Source of the DNA: Gluconobacter vitians | Lineage (GTDB): Bacteria > Pseudomonadota > Alphaproteobacteria > Acetobacterales > Acetobacteraceae | Assembly (NCBI RefSeq): GCF_015244565.1 | Contig: NZ_JABCQG010000007.1 | Span: 86,254-150,253, forward strand | Length of the DNA: 64,000 bases | Reading direction: 5' to 3' | Shown: positions 1 through 9,700 of the stretch, in pieces | How positions within the stretch are numbered: the first letter of the stretch is position 1 | Layout: every line of letters begins with the position of its first letter | The notes under the pieces: generated by a model | Databases searched by the model: none | What the model saw: the letters and a program-made list of their open reading frames with translations, nothing else | What the model was told of the DNA's origin: nothing | Made by a program: the position numbers and the translations under genes

Positions 1-43
1 GTCACGGGCCAGCAGCCAGAGCGCGTAAGATCAGCGGCTGCAC

Positions 44-76
44 AAAAAAAACGGGGCCTGCGTGAGCAGACCCCGT
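44..76 (-). terminator. Rho-independent terminator of the His/Lys-rich gene
   Basis: Positions 51-76 form a near-perfect hairpin: ACGGGG pairs with CCCCGT, then after a 1x1 mismatch CTGC pairs with GCAG around a GTGA loop. A run of A at 44-51 on the plus strand is a T tract on the minus strand. It lies about 40 bp past the stop of the minus-strand gene at 118-423. Positions 1-43 show no recognisable gene. Confidence 0.85.
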
Positions 77-117
77 TCCGTATTCCGTAGCTCTGCGAGA
101 GAGCTGCGGGCCGGTCC

Positions 118-423
118 TCAGTTGGAAGGAGCGGCGTCGGACGTCGTGGCATCCGTCGGAGCGGACGTCTTCTTGTGGTGCTTGTGCTTGTGGTGGTGCT
201 TCTTGCCGTGATGCTTCTTTGTGCTCGTGCCCGTAGCGTCGGACTCAGCGGAAGGCGCAGCCGGAGCAGCTTCGGAAGGCGTTGCCGTTGCAGGAGCCGT
301 AGCAGCAGGAGCTTCAGCCGGCGGAACAGCAGCGGCCGTCGTGGCAGGGTCGGCGAATGCCGGAGCAGCCGTCAGGGCCAGGGCGGAGACGGCGGCGATC
401 AGGGAACGGTTGAAAAGACGCAT
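118..423 (-). CDS. Small secreted Ala-rich protein with His/Lys cluster
   Basis: This 101-residue precursor is of unknown function. Residues 1-24 are a convincing signal peptide (basic N-terminus, hydrophobic core, cleavage after AFA). The mature part is low-complexity, rich in Ala, Pro and Thr (25-66), then a strongly basic metal-ligand-like stretch KKHHGKKHHHKHKHHKK at 69-85 and a Thr/Ser/Asp tail. The start at 423 is chosen because the signal peptide begins there; an in-frame ATG at 465 would add 14 residues before it. A terminator follows directly, so the gene is monocistronic. The His/Lys block suggests metal binding, proton buffering or adhesion to anionic surfaces in the periplasm, but this is inference and no family was recognised. 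Confidence 0.7.
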   Translation of the reverse strand: MRLFNRSLIAAVSALALTAAPAFADPATTAAAVPPAEAPAATAPATATPSEAAPAAPSAESDATGTSTKKHHGKKHHHKHKHHKKTSAPTDATTSDAAPSN

Positions 424-607
424 CTGGAAACGAAGCTCCAAAACAGAATAGAGACGGGTCAGCATTCAGTAATCCTGAAGTGACCTTGAAGCTGAAGATA
501 CCATTCCCGCTTTGCCGGGTCGCGCATTAACTTTATGAAATTTCAGTCTCTTGTCCGTGTCTTGCGAAAACGCGCCTCAATTCAGACAAACTCTATTGCA
601 CGACCAT

Positions 608-647
608 AAAAAAGGCGCGCCCGGAAGATCCGGGACACGCCTTTTTT
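608..647 (-). terminator. Terminator downstream of typA
   Basis: A strong hairpin: AAAAAAGGCG at 608-617 pairs with CGCCTTTTTT at 638-647, with an inner CCCGG/CCGGG stem. It is symmetrical and could work in both directions, but only typA (minus strand, stop at 674) runs into it. The interval between the His-rich gene and this hairpin (424-607) shows no gene and presumably holds the promoter of the former. Confidence 0.85.
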
Positions 648-673
648 CTAACCGCTATCCTCGGAAGGACGGA

Positions 674-2494
674 TCAGGCCTCGCGGGACTTGGAGGCACG
701 CTTGCGCTCGTGCGGATCCAGGTAACGCTTGCGGATGCGGATGGCAGACGGCGTGACTTCGACCAGTTCATCGTCCTCGATATAGGCGATGGCCTGCTCG
801 AGGCTCATGCGGCGCGGCGGCGTCAGAAGCAGGGCCTCGTCCTTGCCGGAAGCACGCATGTTGGTCAGCTTCTTTTCGCGGACCGCATTGACGTCCAGAT
901 CATTCTCGCGCGAGTGCTCGCCGAGGATCATGCCCGTGTAGATCTTCTCGCCGGCATCGACGAACATCGTGCCGCGATCCTGTAGGGAGAACAGCGCGTA
1001 CTGCGTCGTCGTGCCGTCTTCAGCGGAGATCAGCGAACCGTTGCGACGGCCTTCGATCGGGCCGACATACGGCAGATAGCCGTGGAACAGACGGTTCATG
1101 AGGCCCGTACCGCGCGTGTCGGTCAGGAACTCGCCGTGATAGCCGATCAGGCCACGCGACGGGATCAGGAACGTCAGACGGACCTTCCCGCCACCGGAAG
1201 GACGCATGTCCTGCATGACGCCCTTACGCAGGGACATCTTCTCGACAACAACGCCGGAATACGGCTCGTCCACGTCCACCAGGACTTCTTCAAACGGCTC
1301 TTCGCGTTCGCCGGTCTCTTCGTTTTCACGGAAGAGAACGCGCGGACGGCCGATCGTCAGTTCGAAGCCTTCGCGACGCATCGTCTCGATGAGCACGCCA
1401 AGCTGGAGTTCGCCACGGCCGGCAACTTCGAACGCTTCGCTTTCCGGGCTTTCCGTCACCTTGATGGCCACGTTGCCTTCGGTTTCCTTGAAGAGACGGT
1501 CACGGATCTGGCGCGACGTCACCTTCTTGCCTTCACGACCGCCCAGCGGGCCATCGTTGATGCGAAAGGTCATGGACAGGGTCGGCGGATCGACCGGACG
1601 CGACGGCAGGGGCGCCTCGACGGACGGATCAGCGATCGTGTCAGGGATCGTGGCTTCGGACAGGCCGGCCACGGCCACGATGTCACCGGCTTCGGCTTCG
1701 TCCACGGGCACGCGGTCCAGGCCACGGAAGGAGAGCAGCTTCGTCAGACGGCCGGTCTCGACAACCGTGCCATCCGGACGCAGCACGCGCACCGGCATGT
1801 TCACCTTCGCACGGCCCTGATCGATACGACCCGTCAGGATACGGCCCAGGAAGTTGTCGCTCTCGAGAATGGTGGAGACCATTCCGAACGGCGCGTCCTT
1901 GTCCACGTTCGGCGTCGGCACATGGCGCAGCACCAGGTCGAACAGCGGGGCCAGATCCTTCTTCGGTCCGTCCAGCTCCAGATCGGCCCAGCCCTGACGG
2001 CCCGAAGCGTAGAGCATCGGGAAGTCGAGCTGGAACTCGTCGGCGCCGAGGGAAGCGAACAGGTCGAAGATTTCTTCGTGCACTTCGTCCGGACGGGCGT
2101 CGGAACGGTCGATCTTGTTGACGACGACGATCGGACGGATGCCACGGGCCAGCGCCTTGCCAAGCACGAACTTGGTCTGCGGCAGTGCGCCTTCAGCAGC
2201 ATCGACGAGGATGATCGCGCCATCCACCATGCTCAGGATACGCTCGACCTCACCACCGAAATCGGCGTGGCCCGGGGTATCGATGATGTTGATGCGCGTG
2301 TCTTTCCAGACGACGGACGTGCACTTGGCGAGAATGGTGATGCCACGCTCGCGCTCGAGGTCGTTGCTGTCCATCGCGCGGTCGGCAACGTGCTGGTTGT
2401 CGCGGAAAGAACCGGACTGTTTGAGAAGCGCGTCAACCAGCGTGGTTTTGCCATGATCGACGTGCGCGATGATGGCGATATTACGGAGTTCCAT
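674..2494 (-). CDS. typA: Ribosome-associated GTPase TypA/BipA
   Basis: This 606-residue translational GTPase matches the usual length of the TypA/BipA family. The N-terminus reads MELRNIAIIAHVDHGKTTL with the P-loop AHVDHGKTT; the switch region has RERGITI, G3 is DTPGHADFGGEVER and G4 is NKIDR. EF-G-like domains and the TypA-specific C-terminal domain follow (RGLIGYHGEFLTDTRG, GEHSREND). The family binds 70S ribosomes and acts in stress, cold and ribosome assembly. The start at 2494 is supported by a GGAAG ribosome site 6 bases upstream and by the family N-terminus; longer in-frame starts add an unrelated 47 residues. It is divergent from queF across about 170 bp that must hold both promoters, and ends at a strong terminator. 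Confidence 0.97.
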   Translation of the reverse strand: MELRNIAIIAHVDHGKTTLVDALLKQSGSFRDNQHVADRAMDSNDLERERGITILAKCTSVVWKDTRINIIDTPGHADFGGEVERILSMVDGAIILVDAAEGALPQTKFVLGKALARGIRPIVVVNKIDRSDARPDEVHEEIFDLFASLGADEFQLDFPMLYASGRQGWADLELDGPKKDLAPLFDLVLRHVPTPNVDKDAPFGMVSTILESDNFLGRILTGRIDQGRAKVNMPVRVLRPDGTVVETGRLTKLLSFRGLDRVPVDEAEAGDIVAVAGLSEATIPDTIADPSVEAPLPSRPVDPPTLSMTFRINDGPLGGREGKKVTSRQIRDRLFKETEGNVAIKVTESPESEAFEVAGRGELQLGVLIETMRREGFELTIGRPRVLFRENEETGEREEPFEEVLVDVDEPYSGVVVEKMSLRKGVMQDMRPSGGGKVRLTFLIPSRGLIGYHGEFLTDTRGTGLMNRLFHGYLPYVGPIEGRRNGSLISAEDGTTTQYALFSLQDRGTMFVDAGEKIYTGMILGEHSRENDLDVNAVREKKLTNMRASGKDEALLLTPPRRMSLEQAIAYIEDDELVEVTPSAIRIRKRYLDPHERKRASKSREA

Positions 2495-2663
2495 GTGGTC
2501 TTCCAGACGGGAGGCATCGAAGAGAGGATTTGCGCCGTCTTCTGCACCGAATCCCGCCAATATGCAAACTCTGTCACTGTCTTTTCGTCCTGAAGATGCC
2601 TTGAGCCTGCGGGAAAGCTGGGCCACATCACACAAAACACGGCCCCTTTGAGGAATTCAGATC

Positions 2664-3152
2664 ATGTCCGACCACCAGCCCACTGGCCCGTCCGCACCCG
2701 GCACCGACGCCCTCAGCCAGCTCGGCCGCGCCACCACCACGCCGCAGAGTCCCGAGGAAGCCGTCCTCGAGCGCGTCCCTTCCCCGCATCAGGGGCGGCA
2801 GTATGTCGTGCGCTTCACGGCACCAGAATTCACCTCGCTCTGCCCGGTCACGGGACAGCCGGATTTCGCGCATATCGTCATCGATTACATCCCCGGCGAA
2901 TGGATCGTGGAGAGCAAGTCCCTCAAGCTCTTCCTGACCAGCTTCCGCAATCATGGCGCGTTCCATGAGGACTGCTCCATCGCCATCGCTGAACGTCTGG
3001 TCGCCCTGCTCGACCCGCAATGGCTGCGCATTGGCGCCTATTGGTATCCGCGTGGCGGCATTCCGATTGACGTGTTCTGGCAGACGGGCGAGCCGCCGAA
3101 GGGCGTGTGGATTCCCGCGCAGGACGTCCCTGGCTATCGCGGCCGCGGCTGA
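2664..3152 (+). CDS. queF: NADPH-dependent 7-cyano-7-deazaguanine reductase QueF
   Basis: QueF reduces preQ0 to preQ1 in queuosine biosynthesis in the cytoplasm. At 162 residues it is the short, single-domain (type I) form. Cys60 in [10 protein letters not shown] is the nucleophile that forms the thioimide with preQ0, Asp67 is the acid/base, and ESKSLK at 83-88 is the NADPH-binding QueF signature. The first 40 or so residues are a proline-rich extension that the core does not need. GAGGA lies upstream of the ATG. The stop is 8 bp before the acetyltransferase gene, so the two are probably co-transcribed. Confidence 0.96.
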   Translation: MSDHQPTGPSAPGTDALSQLGRATTTPQSPEEAVLERVPSPHQGRQYVVRFTAPEFTSLCPVTGQPDFAHIVIDYIPGEWIVESKSLKLFLTSFRNHGAFHEDCSIAIAERLVALLDPQWLRIGAYWYPRGGIPIDVFWQTGEPPKGVWIPAQDVPGYRGRG

Positions 3153-3160
3153 ACCCGTCC

Positions 3161-3973
3161 ATGACCGAAGCCGCCGCCATCGCCCGCTCCAGCGGGCCCG
3201 TCACGCAGGCCCGACTTGTGGTGGATTTCCAGCGTCTCGGGATCACGCCCGGCATGACGCTGCTGGTCCATGCGTCGCTGAGCCGGATCGGATGGGTCTG
3301 CGGCGGGGCGCCAGCAGTAATTTCGGCCCTGCTTCAGGCGGTCGGGCCGGAGGGCACGATCGTCATGCCCGCGCAGTCTTCCGCACTGAGCGATCCGTCA
3401 GGCTGGTGCGATCAGCCGGTCCCGGAAAGCTGGTGGGAAACGATCCGCGCGACCATGCCGCCCTATGATCCGCGCCTGACGCCGACACGCGGCGTAGGAC
3501 AGATCGCTGAAACCTTCAGGACATGGCCCGGCGTGCAGCGCAGTCTGCACCCGCAGGTCTCGTTCAGTGCATTCGGACCGCAGGCAGCGGATATTCTGGC
3601 GCGTCAGCCGATGGAAGATCCGTTCGGCGCACAGTCCCCGCTCGCTGCCCTGTTGGACAGGGATGCGCAGGTGCTGATGATCGGAACGGGGTGGGAAACC
3701 TGCACGGCGCTGCATCTGGCCGAGCGGCTTGCCCGGCCGGACGGCCCGACCTTTCAGGACGGAACCTGCATCACCGTGGAGGGAGAGCGCCGGTGGGTCC
3801 GGCTGTGTCTGCCCGTGACGGACATAGAGCGTTTTCAGCCTTTTGGCGCCACGCTGGATGGCAATGCCTTGCTCCGGCATGGCCATGTCGGCTCGGCGCC
3901 CTCACGCCTCTTCCCGCTTGCGCCAGCCATCCGGATGGCCACGGAGCGCTGGACGGGGAGCGAAGCGGCTTAA
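3161..3973 (+). CDS. AAC(3)-family N-acetyltransferase
   Basis: A 270-residue member of the aminoglycoside 3-N-acetyltransferase fold family (COG2746, YokD-like). Visible family features are LLVHASLSRIGWVCGG near residue 35, GTIVMPAQSS near 68, the stretch around RSLHPQVSFSAFG, and MIGTGWETCTALHLAE. Chromosomal members often act on substrates other than drugs, so aminoglycoside resistance should not be assumed. The start at 3161 lies 8 bp after the queF stop with no clear ribosome site, suggesting translational coupling; an upstream start at 3107 would overlap queF. Its TAA at 3971-3973 overlaps the stop of the convergent flavin reductase within a TTAA. Confidence 0.85.
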   Translation: MTEAAAIARSSGPVTQARLVVDFQRLGITPGMTLLVHASLSRIGWVCGGAPAVISALLQAVGPEGTIVMPAQSSALSDPSGWCDQPVPESWWETIRATMPPYDPRLTPTRGVGQIAETFRTWPGVQRSLHPQVSFSAFGPQAADILARQPMEDPFGAQSPLAALLDRDAQVLMIGTGWETCTALHLAERLARPDGPTFQDGTCITVEGERRWVRLCLPVTDIERFQPFGATLDGNALLRHGHVGSAPSRLFPLAPAIRMATERWTGSEAA

Positions 3974-4446
3974 AGGCTGATCCCGAGCTGCCCCTGGAAA
4001 TACAGCAGGGGCGCGCGGTTTTCGTCGAGTTCCAGATCAACGGGCCGCGCCATGAAAAGGGCATGGGTGCCGCCCTGGAATGTCTCGACCAGTTCGCAGT
4101 GCATCTTGACCAGTGAATCCCGCACAAAGGCTGTGCCATCCGCCGCACGTTCGATCACGTCCGAACCGAACTTGTCGGCCGTACGGCTTGCAAACAGCAT
4201 CGCCACGTCCTTGTGGTCGTTGCCCAGAATGCTAAGTCCGAACACCCCGGCTTCCGCAATTGCGCGATAGGTTGCACTGGCACGGTTGAGGCAGATCAGC
4301 AGCAGGAGCGGATCGAGGGAGACGGAGGTCAGGGCGCTGATGGTCGCGCCCTGCTCGCCTTCGCTGCCTTTGGCCGTCACCACGGCCACACCCGTGGCGA
4401 AGTGGGACATGGCCTTGCGGAAATCGGTTTCGTTCGGAGTCGTCAT
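3970..4446 (-). CDS. Flavin reductase-like domain protein
   Basis: A 158-residue single-domain protein of the flavin_reduct family (FMN-binding split barrel), which covers short-chain NAD(P)H:flavin oxidoreductases that feed reduced flavin to two-component monooxygenases. Family features are FRKAMSHFATGVAVVTA near the N-terminus, GATISALTSVSLDPLLLLICLN for flavin binding, and the GVFGLSIL and VDLELDENRAPLLYFQG segments. AAGGAAG five bases before the ATG fixes the start at 4446. It lies 43 bp downstream of the porin gene on the same strand, and no partner monooxygenase is nearby, so its substrate is unknown. Confidence 0.85.
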   Translation of the reverse strand: MTTPNETDFRKAMSHFATGVAVVTAKGSEGEQGATISALTSVSLDPLLLLICLNRASATYRAIAEAGVFGLSILGNDHKDVAMLFASRTADKFGSDVIERAADGTAFVRDSLVKMHCELVETFQGGTHALFMARPVDLELDENRAPLLYFQGQLGISL

Positions 4447-4489
4447 GAAGACTTCCTTGCCATAATCCGCAGGCCAGCGCACCTCCCCT

Positions 4490-5755
4490 TCAGAAGCCCA
4501 GCGTCATGTCCGCGCCAAACAGGATGCGCCCCATATGGTGCTGGTCATCGAACGGGCGGGTGCTGTTGAGCGAGCGGTCAAAACGCAGTTCCGGCCGGAA
4601 CTGGAGCAGCTTGACGTGATGCCCCACATCCGGCCGCCAGACCGTGTTCAACGTCAGGGCGCCATACGTCGTGGCAGGCGCGGATTCCGAGCGCGTCGGA
4701 TTGCCGAGCATGGCCTGTGCATACCCCTCGTTCTCGGCGAAACTGGCCACAAAACTCCCGGTATTGTCCCGGTACAGTTCGGCGCGTGCATTGACCGTCA
4801 GATTGGGATGAATGTGCCACCCGCCCCAGACGACCGCACTCCACGTATCGGCGCGCAGTCCTTCATCGTGAAGCTGGTTCAGCTCCGCCGTGACGCTCCA
4901 TTTCTTCGAAAACGTCCAGGTCCCGTTCAGATCGTTCCAGTACCGCATGGCACCATTGGCCCGCGGCCCAAGCGAGCGTACGGCATTTTCCGGTCCGACC
5001 CGCAGCAGATAGGTGAAAGACAGATGCCCGTCCGCCAGATTGTTGCCCGTGACACCGATATAGCCGGCAGGACGGCCATTATTGTCGCCGCGTCCGAAAG
5101 ACGTCTGGTTGCCGGTATCCGCGCCGAACTGAAGATCGAAATGATCGTCCAGATGGAGCTGGAACATGCCGCCCACATGCTCGAACGGCGTGGAATATTC
5201 GGTCGTATAGGCCAGCGTATAGAAAGCGCGAGTGGAGGGATCGAGCGTTTCCACGCCCATGGGGGACGTCAGGATACCGATCTGCCCGTCCAGCCCTTTG
5301 GCCGTGAACCAGGGCATATGGATCGCGACATTGGCGAAGACTGGCATGGCCTGATAGCGGCCATTGATCCAGCGGTCGGAAACACCGGCGATCGTATAGC
5401 TGCGGGCGTCGGAGCCATAGAGCATCCGCAGGTTCATCCCCAGACCATACCCGCCGCCGATCGGATCGACCGGTTTTGTGAACGTGAAGGTCAGCTGGTT
5501 CAGCGTCGCCTGATCGGCGTAAGGCGAGAGAAGCTGGCCGAAATTTAGGTTGCTGGCGGGGTGGCTGGAACTGCCCATCACGCCACCTTCAATCTGCGCG
5601 CCAAAGGAAACGTCAGAAAACCACTGATCCGTCCAGGCCTTGCCCTGTCCGGTCGCGGTCTGCTCTCCCACGGTCTGGGCGCTGGCAGCGGTGCCTCCGA
5701 GCCCTGCAAAAACTGCCAGTATCGCCCCAAAACCCAGACTGAAACGCTGCCTCAT
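4490..5755 (-). CDS. Outer-membrane beta-barrel porin (BBP2-like)
   Basis: A 421-residue exported protein. Residues 1-26 (MRQRFSLGFGAILAVFAGLG to ASA) are a signal peptide. The remainder has the alternating aromatic/polar strands and ends in Phe (LFGADMTLGF), as expected of outer-membrane barrels. Segments such as GILTSPMGVETLDPSTRAFY and the asymmetric loop pattern resemble the OmpL-like beta-barrel porin-2 family; that assignment is from memory of the family. The start at 5755 has AAGGTGG upstream and gives a clean signal peptide; the in-frame start at 5794 would add 13 residues. The transported solute is unknown. A neighbouring ketogluconate-type reductase hints at sugar acids, which is only contextual. 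Confidence 0.8.
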   Translation of the reverse strand: MRQRFSLGFGAILAVFAGLGGTAASAQTVGEQTATGQGKAWTDQWFSDVSFGAQIEGGVMGSSSHPASNLNFGQLLSPYADQATLNQLTFTFTKPVDPIGGGYGLGMNLRMLYGSDARSYTIAGVSDRWINGRYQAMPVFANVAIHMPWFTAKGLDGQIGILTSPMGVETLDPSTRAFYTLAYTTEYSTPFEHVGGMFQLHLDDHFDLQFGADTGNQTSFGRGDNNGRPAGYIGVTGNNLADGHLSFTYLLRVGPENAVRSLGPRANGAMRYWNDLNGTWTFSKKWSVTAELNQLHDEGLRADTWSAVVWGGWHIHPNLTVNARAELYRDNTGSFVASFAENEGYAQAMLGNPTRSESAPATTYGALTLNTVWRPDVGHHVKLLQFRPELRFDRSLNSTRPFDDQHHMGRILFGADMTLGF

Positions 5756-5797
5756 GCCATCCACCTTCCGGTTGCATGAGGCAGCCCATAGCACAGG

Positions 5798-5828
5798 CCC
5801 GGTTTTTTACTTAATGTTGCTAACCGGG
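5798..5828. repeat. Short inverted repeat between reductase and porin genes
   Basis: CCCGGTT at 5798-5804 pairs with AACCGGG at 5822-5828 around a 17-base AT-rich loop. It lies between the stop of the aldo/keto reductase and the start of the porin, both on the minus strand. It could end transcription of the reductase weakly or act as an operator for the porin; there is no T tract after the stem on the minus strand, so a terminator is not clear. Confidence 0.4.
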
Positions 5829-5836
5829 AATATTTC

Positions 5837-6676
5837 TCAGAATTTGGCCGTATTCGGGTCAGCGCCCATCCGGCCATCCTTGCGATCCATTTCCCCGATC
5901 GCCTGCATGTCGTCCCTGTCCAGCACAAAGCCGAACACGTCCAGATTTTCCGCCAGACGCTTCGGATTGACCGATTTGGGAATAACGATCAGCCCGTTCT
6001 GAAGATGCCAGCGGATCACGACCTGTGCCGGAGTTCGGCTGTGCTTTTCAGCGATTTTCCCGATCCGTTCGTCAGTGAGGACGCGCCCCTTGCCCAGCGG
6101 ACGCCAGGACTCGGTGCGGATATTGTGCTGCTCATGAAATTCGCGCAGGGCACGCTGCTGGAAATCGGGATGTAGCTCGATCTGGTTGACGACCGGCACC
6201 ACACCTGTCGCGTCCATGATCCGCTCCAGATGTTCCGGCTCAAAGTTGGAGACGCCGATGGACTTCACCCGGCCTGACTTTTTCAGCTCGACCAGTGCCT
6301 TCCATGTCTCGACATACTGGCCCTGATCCGGCATCGGCCAGTGAATCAGATACAGGTCCAGCACCGGACGATGCAGCAGGCGGGCGCTTTCCTCATAGGC
6401 GCGCATGGTCCTGTCATAGCCCTGCTCGTCATTCCACAGCTTGGTCGTGAGAAAGACGTCCGGATGGTCTTCCAGTCCCTCACCAACGCCTGCCTCATTT
6501 TTGTAAAGCCGCGCTGTATCGACGGAACGATAACCGAGCTTTACGGCTTCCTTCACAACCCTGGCGGTCTCATCCGGTGGCGTTTCCCAGACTCCCAGCC
6601 CGATCTGGGGCATGGTGTGACCGTCATGAAAGGAAATCACCGTCTGGGCATCGGCGGATGGAACCTGTGAGGACAT
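5837..6676 (-). CDS. Aldo/keto reductase, 2,5-diketogluconate reductase (DkgA) type
   Basis: A 279-residue cytoplasmic NADPH-dependent aldo/keto reductase. The catalytic tetrad is visible: Asp53 and Tyr58 in SVDTARLYKNE, Lys79 in LTTKLWN and His112 in LIHWPMP. The C-terminal IVIPKSVNPKRLAEN segment is the NADP 2'-phosphate-binding motif of this family. Overall spacing is that of DkgA/DkgB enzymes, which reduce 2,5-diketo-D-gluconate and various ketones and aldehydes; in acetic acid bacteria such enzymes recycle ketogluconates brought in from the periplasm. GGGAGA precedes the ATG. The exact substrate cannot be read from the sequence. Confidence 0.88.
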   Translation of the reverse strand: MSSQVPSADAQTVISFHDGHTMPQIGLGVWETPPDETARVVKEAVKLGYRSVDTARLYKNEAGVGEGLEDHPDVFLTTKLWNDEQGYDRTMRAYEESARLLHRPVLDLYLIHWPMPDQGQYVETWKALVELKKSGRVKSIGVSNFEPEHLERIMDATGVVPVVNQIELHPDFQQRALREFHEQHNIRTESWRPLGKGRVLTDERIGKIAEKHSRTPAQVVIRWHLQNGLIVIPKSVNPKRLAENLDVFGFVLDRDDMQAIGEMDRKDGRMGADPNTAKF

Positions 6677-6709
6677 GTCTGTCTCCCTGCTGGGTTGAAG
6701 AATGAATTA

Positions 6710-6719
6710 CACGCGCGTG
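6710..6719. promoter_or_regulatory. Possible operator palindrome upstream of the reductase
   Basis: CACGCGCGTG is a perfect 10-bp palindrome about 34 bp upstream of the reductase ATG and 38 bp after the stop of the histidine kinase gene. Such a dyad in a short intergenic gap could bind a regulator, but GC-rich palindromes of this length occur by chance. Confidence 0.25.
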
Positions 6720-6757
6720 ATGTGATGTCTGTCCAACGTCCGGCCCGAACGACGGGT

Positions 6758-9700
6758 TCAGTCGCCGCTCAGCAGAATGCCCAGTTTGCGGGTGAATGTC
6801 GCAACCGTGAACGGCTTGACCAGCAGCGCACATCCCGGCGCCAGGGGCTGATCGCCCAGAATGCTCTGCTCGGCATAGCCCGTGATGAACAGGACTTTCA
6901 GCGCGGGCCAGCGTTTCATCAGCTGCTCGCCCAGTTCGCGGCCATTCATCCCGCCCGGCATGCCGATATCACTGATAAGGACCGATGGTGGCTCGTCCTG
7001 CGCAGCCAGAGCCAGCGCGGACGGGCCGTCACATGCCGTCAGCACGACCCCGCCCAGATCCGTCACCATGTCCGCCACGATCATGCGCACGGCGTCCTCG
7101 TCGTCCACGACCAGAACCCTGCGTCCTTCCAGAAGACGCGGCTGGGGCGTGCGCGGCAATGACGGCGCATCGGTGCGCATCACATCCTGCCCGTGATAAC
7201 GCGGCAGCCAGAGGGACACACTCGTTCCCTGTCCGGGGATGGAGCGGATTTCCACCTGTCCGCCTGACTGCTGGGTGAAGCCGTAGATCATGCTCAGACC
7301 AAGCCCTGTTCCTTCTCCCAGCGGCTTGGTAGTGAAGAACGGATCAAAGGCGCGCTGGACGATTTCAGGCGGCATGCCACAGCCTTCATCCTCTACCGTC
7401 AGGACGACATAATCGCCCGGCCGGATGGACATATCGGCTGCCGCGTCAGCTGTCAGGAGACGGTTTTCGCTCTTCAGCCGCAGCGTCATCCCATGGTTGT
7501 GCATGGCGTCCCGGGCATTGATGCACAAATTCAGGACAGCGTTTTCGAGCTGGTTAGAATCCACGCGCGTCAGCCAGAGATCCGGCTGGAGGTCAAAAAC
7601 AAGCTCTATCCCCGGTCCGACCGTACCCCGGAGCAGGCTCTCCAGTCCGCGGACAAGCGCGTTCATGTCCGTCGGCGTGGGATCGAGGGTCTGGCGGCGG
7701 GAAAAGGCCAGAAGACGATGGGTCAGGGACGCGGCCCGATGAACCGCCTCCTGCGAGGCCGTGATGTAACGCTCCAGCCCGTCCATCCGGCCCTGTGCGA
7801 TCCGCATGCCCAGCAGTTCCAGCCCGCCCCCGATCCCGGCAAGCAGATTGTTGAAATCATGCGCCAGACCACCGGTGAGCTGCCCGACAGCCTCCATTTT
7901 CTGCGCCTGACGGAGCTGTTCTTCCAGTTCGTTGCGCTCGGTCAGATCCCGCCCGACCGCATAGATCGCATCACCCTCGTCGTTACAGCTCCAGTTATAG
8001 GTCCGCCAGGTTCCGTCAGAACGCCGTATCCGCACGTCCAGCCCCGCCGTTGGCCAGGGCGTGCCGGTAATCAGCCGGTCGAACGTGTCCCAGACCGTCT
8101 GTCTGTCATCGGGATGGCACAGCGCATCCAGCCGCAGCCCAGCGAGTTCCTCGGCCCTGTAACCCTGCATCTCCTCCCAGCTCGGGCTGACCGCGACGTA
8201 ATAGCCACGGCGGTCAATAATGATGAACAGGTCACGTGCGATGTTCCACAGCCGGTCGCGCTCACGGGTGCGTTGCAGGATGCGCTCTTCAAGCATGACG
8301 TTGAGATCGCGGATCTGCTGCTGCGTGCGGGCCTGACGCATGGAGGCATGGGTGCGGTCCGCAACGGCACGGGTGAAGACGATTTCCTCTTCGGTCCAGA
8401 CATGCGGCGTATCATGGCAGACGAACATCAGCCCCACGAAGCGCCCGAACTTGAAAATCGGGATGCAGAGGAGTGCTACGATATTCTCGACTTCGTAGCG
8501 TGCATCATATCCCGCCGTCAGGGCATTGGTGCGGACATCCGAAATGGCCACGGCTTCACCCCGGATCAGGAGCGGCCTGAACTCGCCGTAATCCGCGAAC
8601 ATCCGCACGCCCAGCAGGGGCCGCCGTGCCTCGGCGACGCCGCTGACGGTCATGCCCGTGCCGTCATCATTGATGAGACCGTAGCCCGCGCCGCTGGCAT
8701 CCAGTTCCCGGCAGATGATATGGGCGGCGACCTCTTCCATCATGCCCGTATCGTCAAGCGCCCGGAGCTGGTCTCCCAGTTCGACGAGGGCGGCCTGACG
8801 CAGGGCCTGACGCTTGCTGCGGTCGATGTCGAAGACGATGCCCGGAAAACGGGCTACCCGCCCTTCTTCTCCCAGATCGCAGCGGCCATTGCCTTCGAAC
8901 CAGCGCTGGCCTTCCGGAGTGTCCACCCGGAACTCGAAACGGCATTTCCCGCCCCGCCGCGTTGCCGCCGTCACGGCCTGCACTACGGCAAAGCGGTCCC
9001 GGGGGTCCACGGCGTCATAGATGACGTTCGGCATGACGCCTTCGCGCAGCCGGGCCGGATCAAGCCCGAGCGTCAGGGCCAGCCTGGCATCCCCCGTCAT
9101 GCGGGATGCGCTGTCATCCCACATCCAGGTCCCGGCGATTGCTCCGGCATCCAGTGCGAGCTGAAGTCTCTCGGCCGACTGGTTGGCCTCCGTCAGATCG
9201 CGGCCGATTGCCAGCAGACGCTGGACGTCCCCGTCCTCGCCAAACACCGGGGTAACGGCCACGTCCCAGAACCGGCGCTGCCCGCGCATGGTCATGGCAT
9301 AGCCCTGAAAGCGTGCCGTCTCGCCTTCCAGCGCGGTCTGCACCGCCAGGGCCGCACGCCGACGCGGCTGCCCGCGCCACAGATCAACCCAGGGCAGCCC
9401 GTGCATGATGATCGGGCTGTCCATTTCCATGGATTTTATGCCGCCCTCATTGACGAAACGGATGCAGCCGTCACAGTCGAGGATATGGATGCAGTCGGGC
9501 AGGCTGGACAGCAGCAGCCGCGTGAACGCCTCACTGGAGCGCAGGGCTTCCGCCGTCATGGATGCGGACGACACATCCATCGCCAGCCCGACACTGCGGC
9601 GTCCGTCGGGGCGGCTTTCATCTTCGCGCCATCCCCGCAGCAAGACATGCCGGAGCATCGGCCGTCGGCGGGAAGACTCCGCCCGCGAAAGCGCCGAGAG

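Noticed and set aside
1082..2593. A long plus-strand frame opposite typA
   Set aside because: No recognisable domain; typA on the other strand is certain.
3161..3973. Calling the AAC(3)-like gene an aminoglycoside resistance gene
   Set aside because: The family includes many chromosomal enzymes without resistance activity, and context with queF gives no support.
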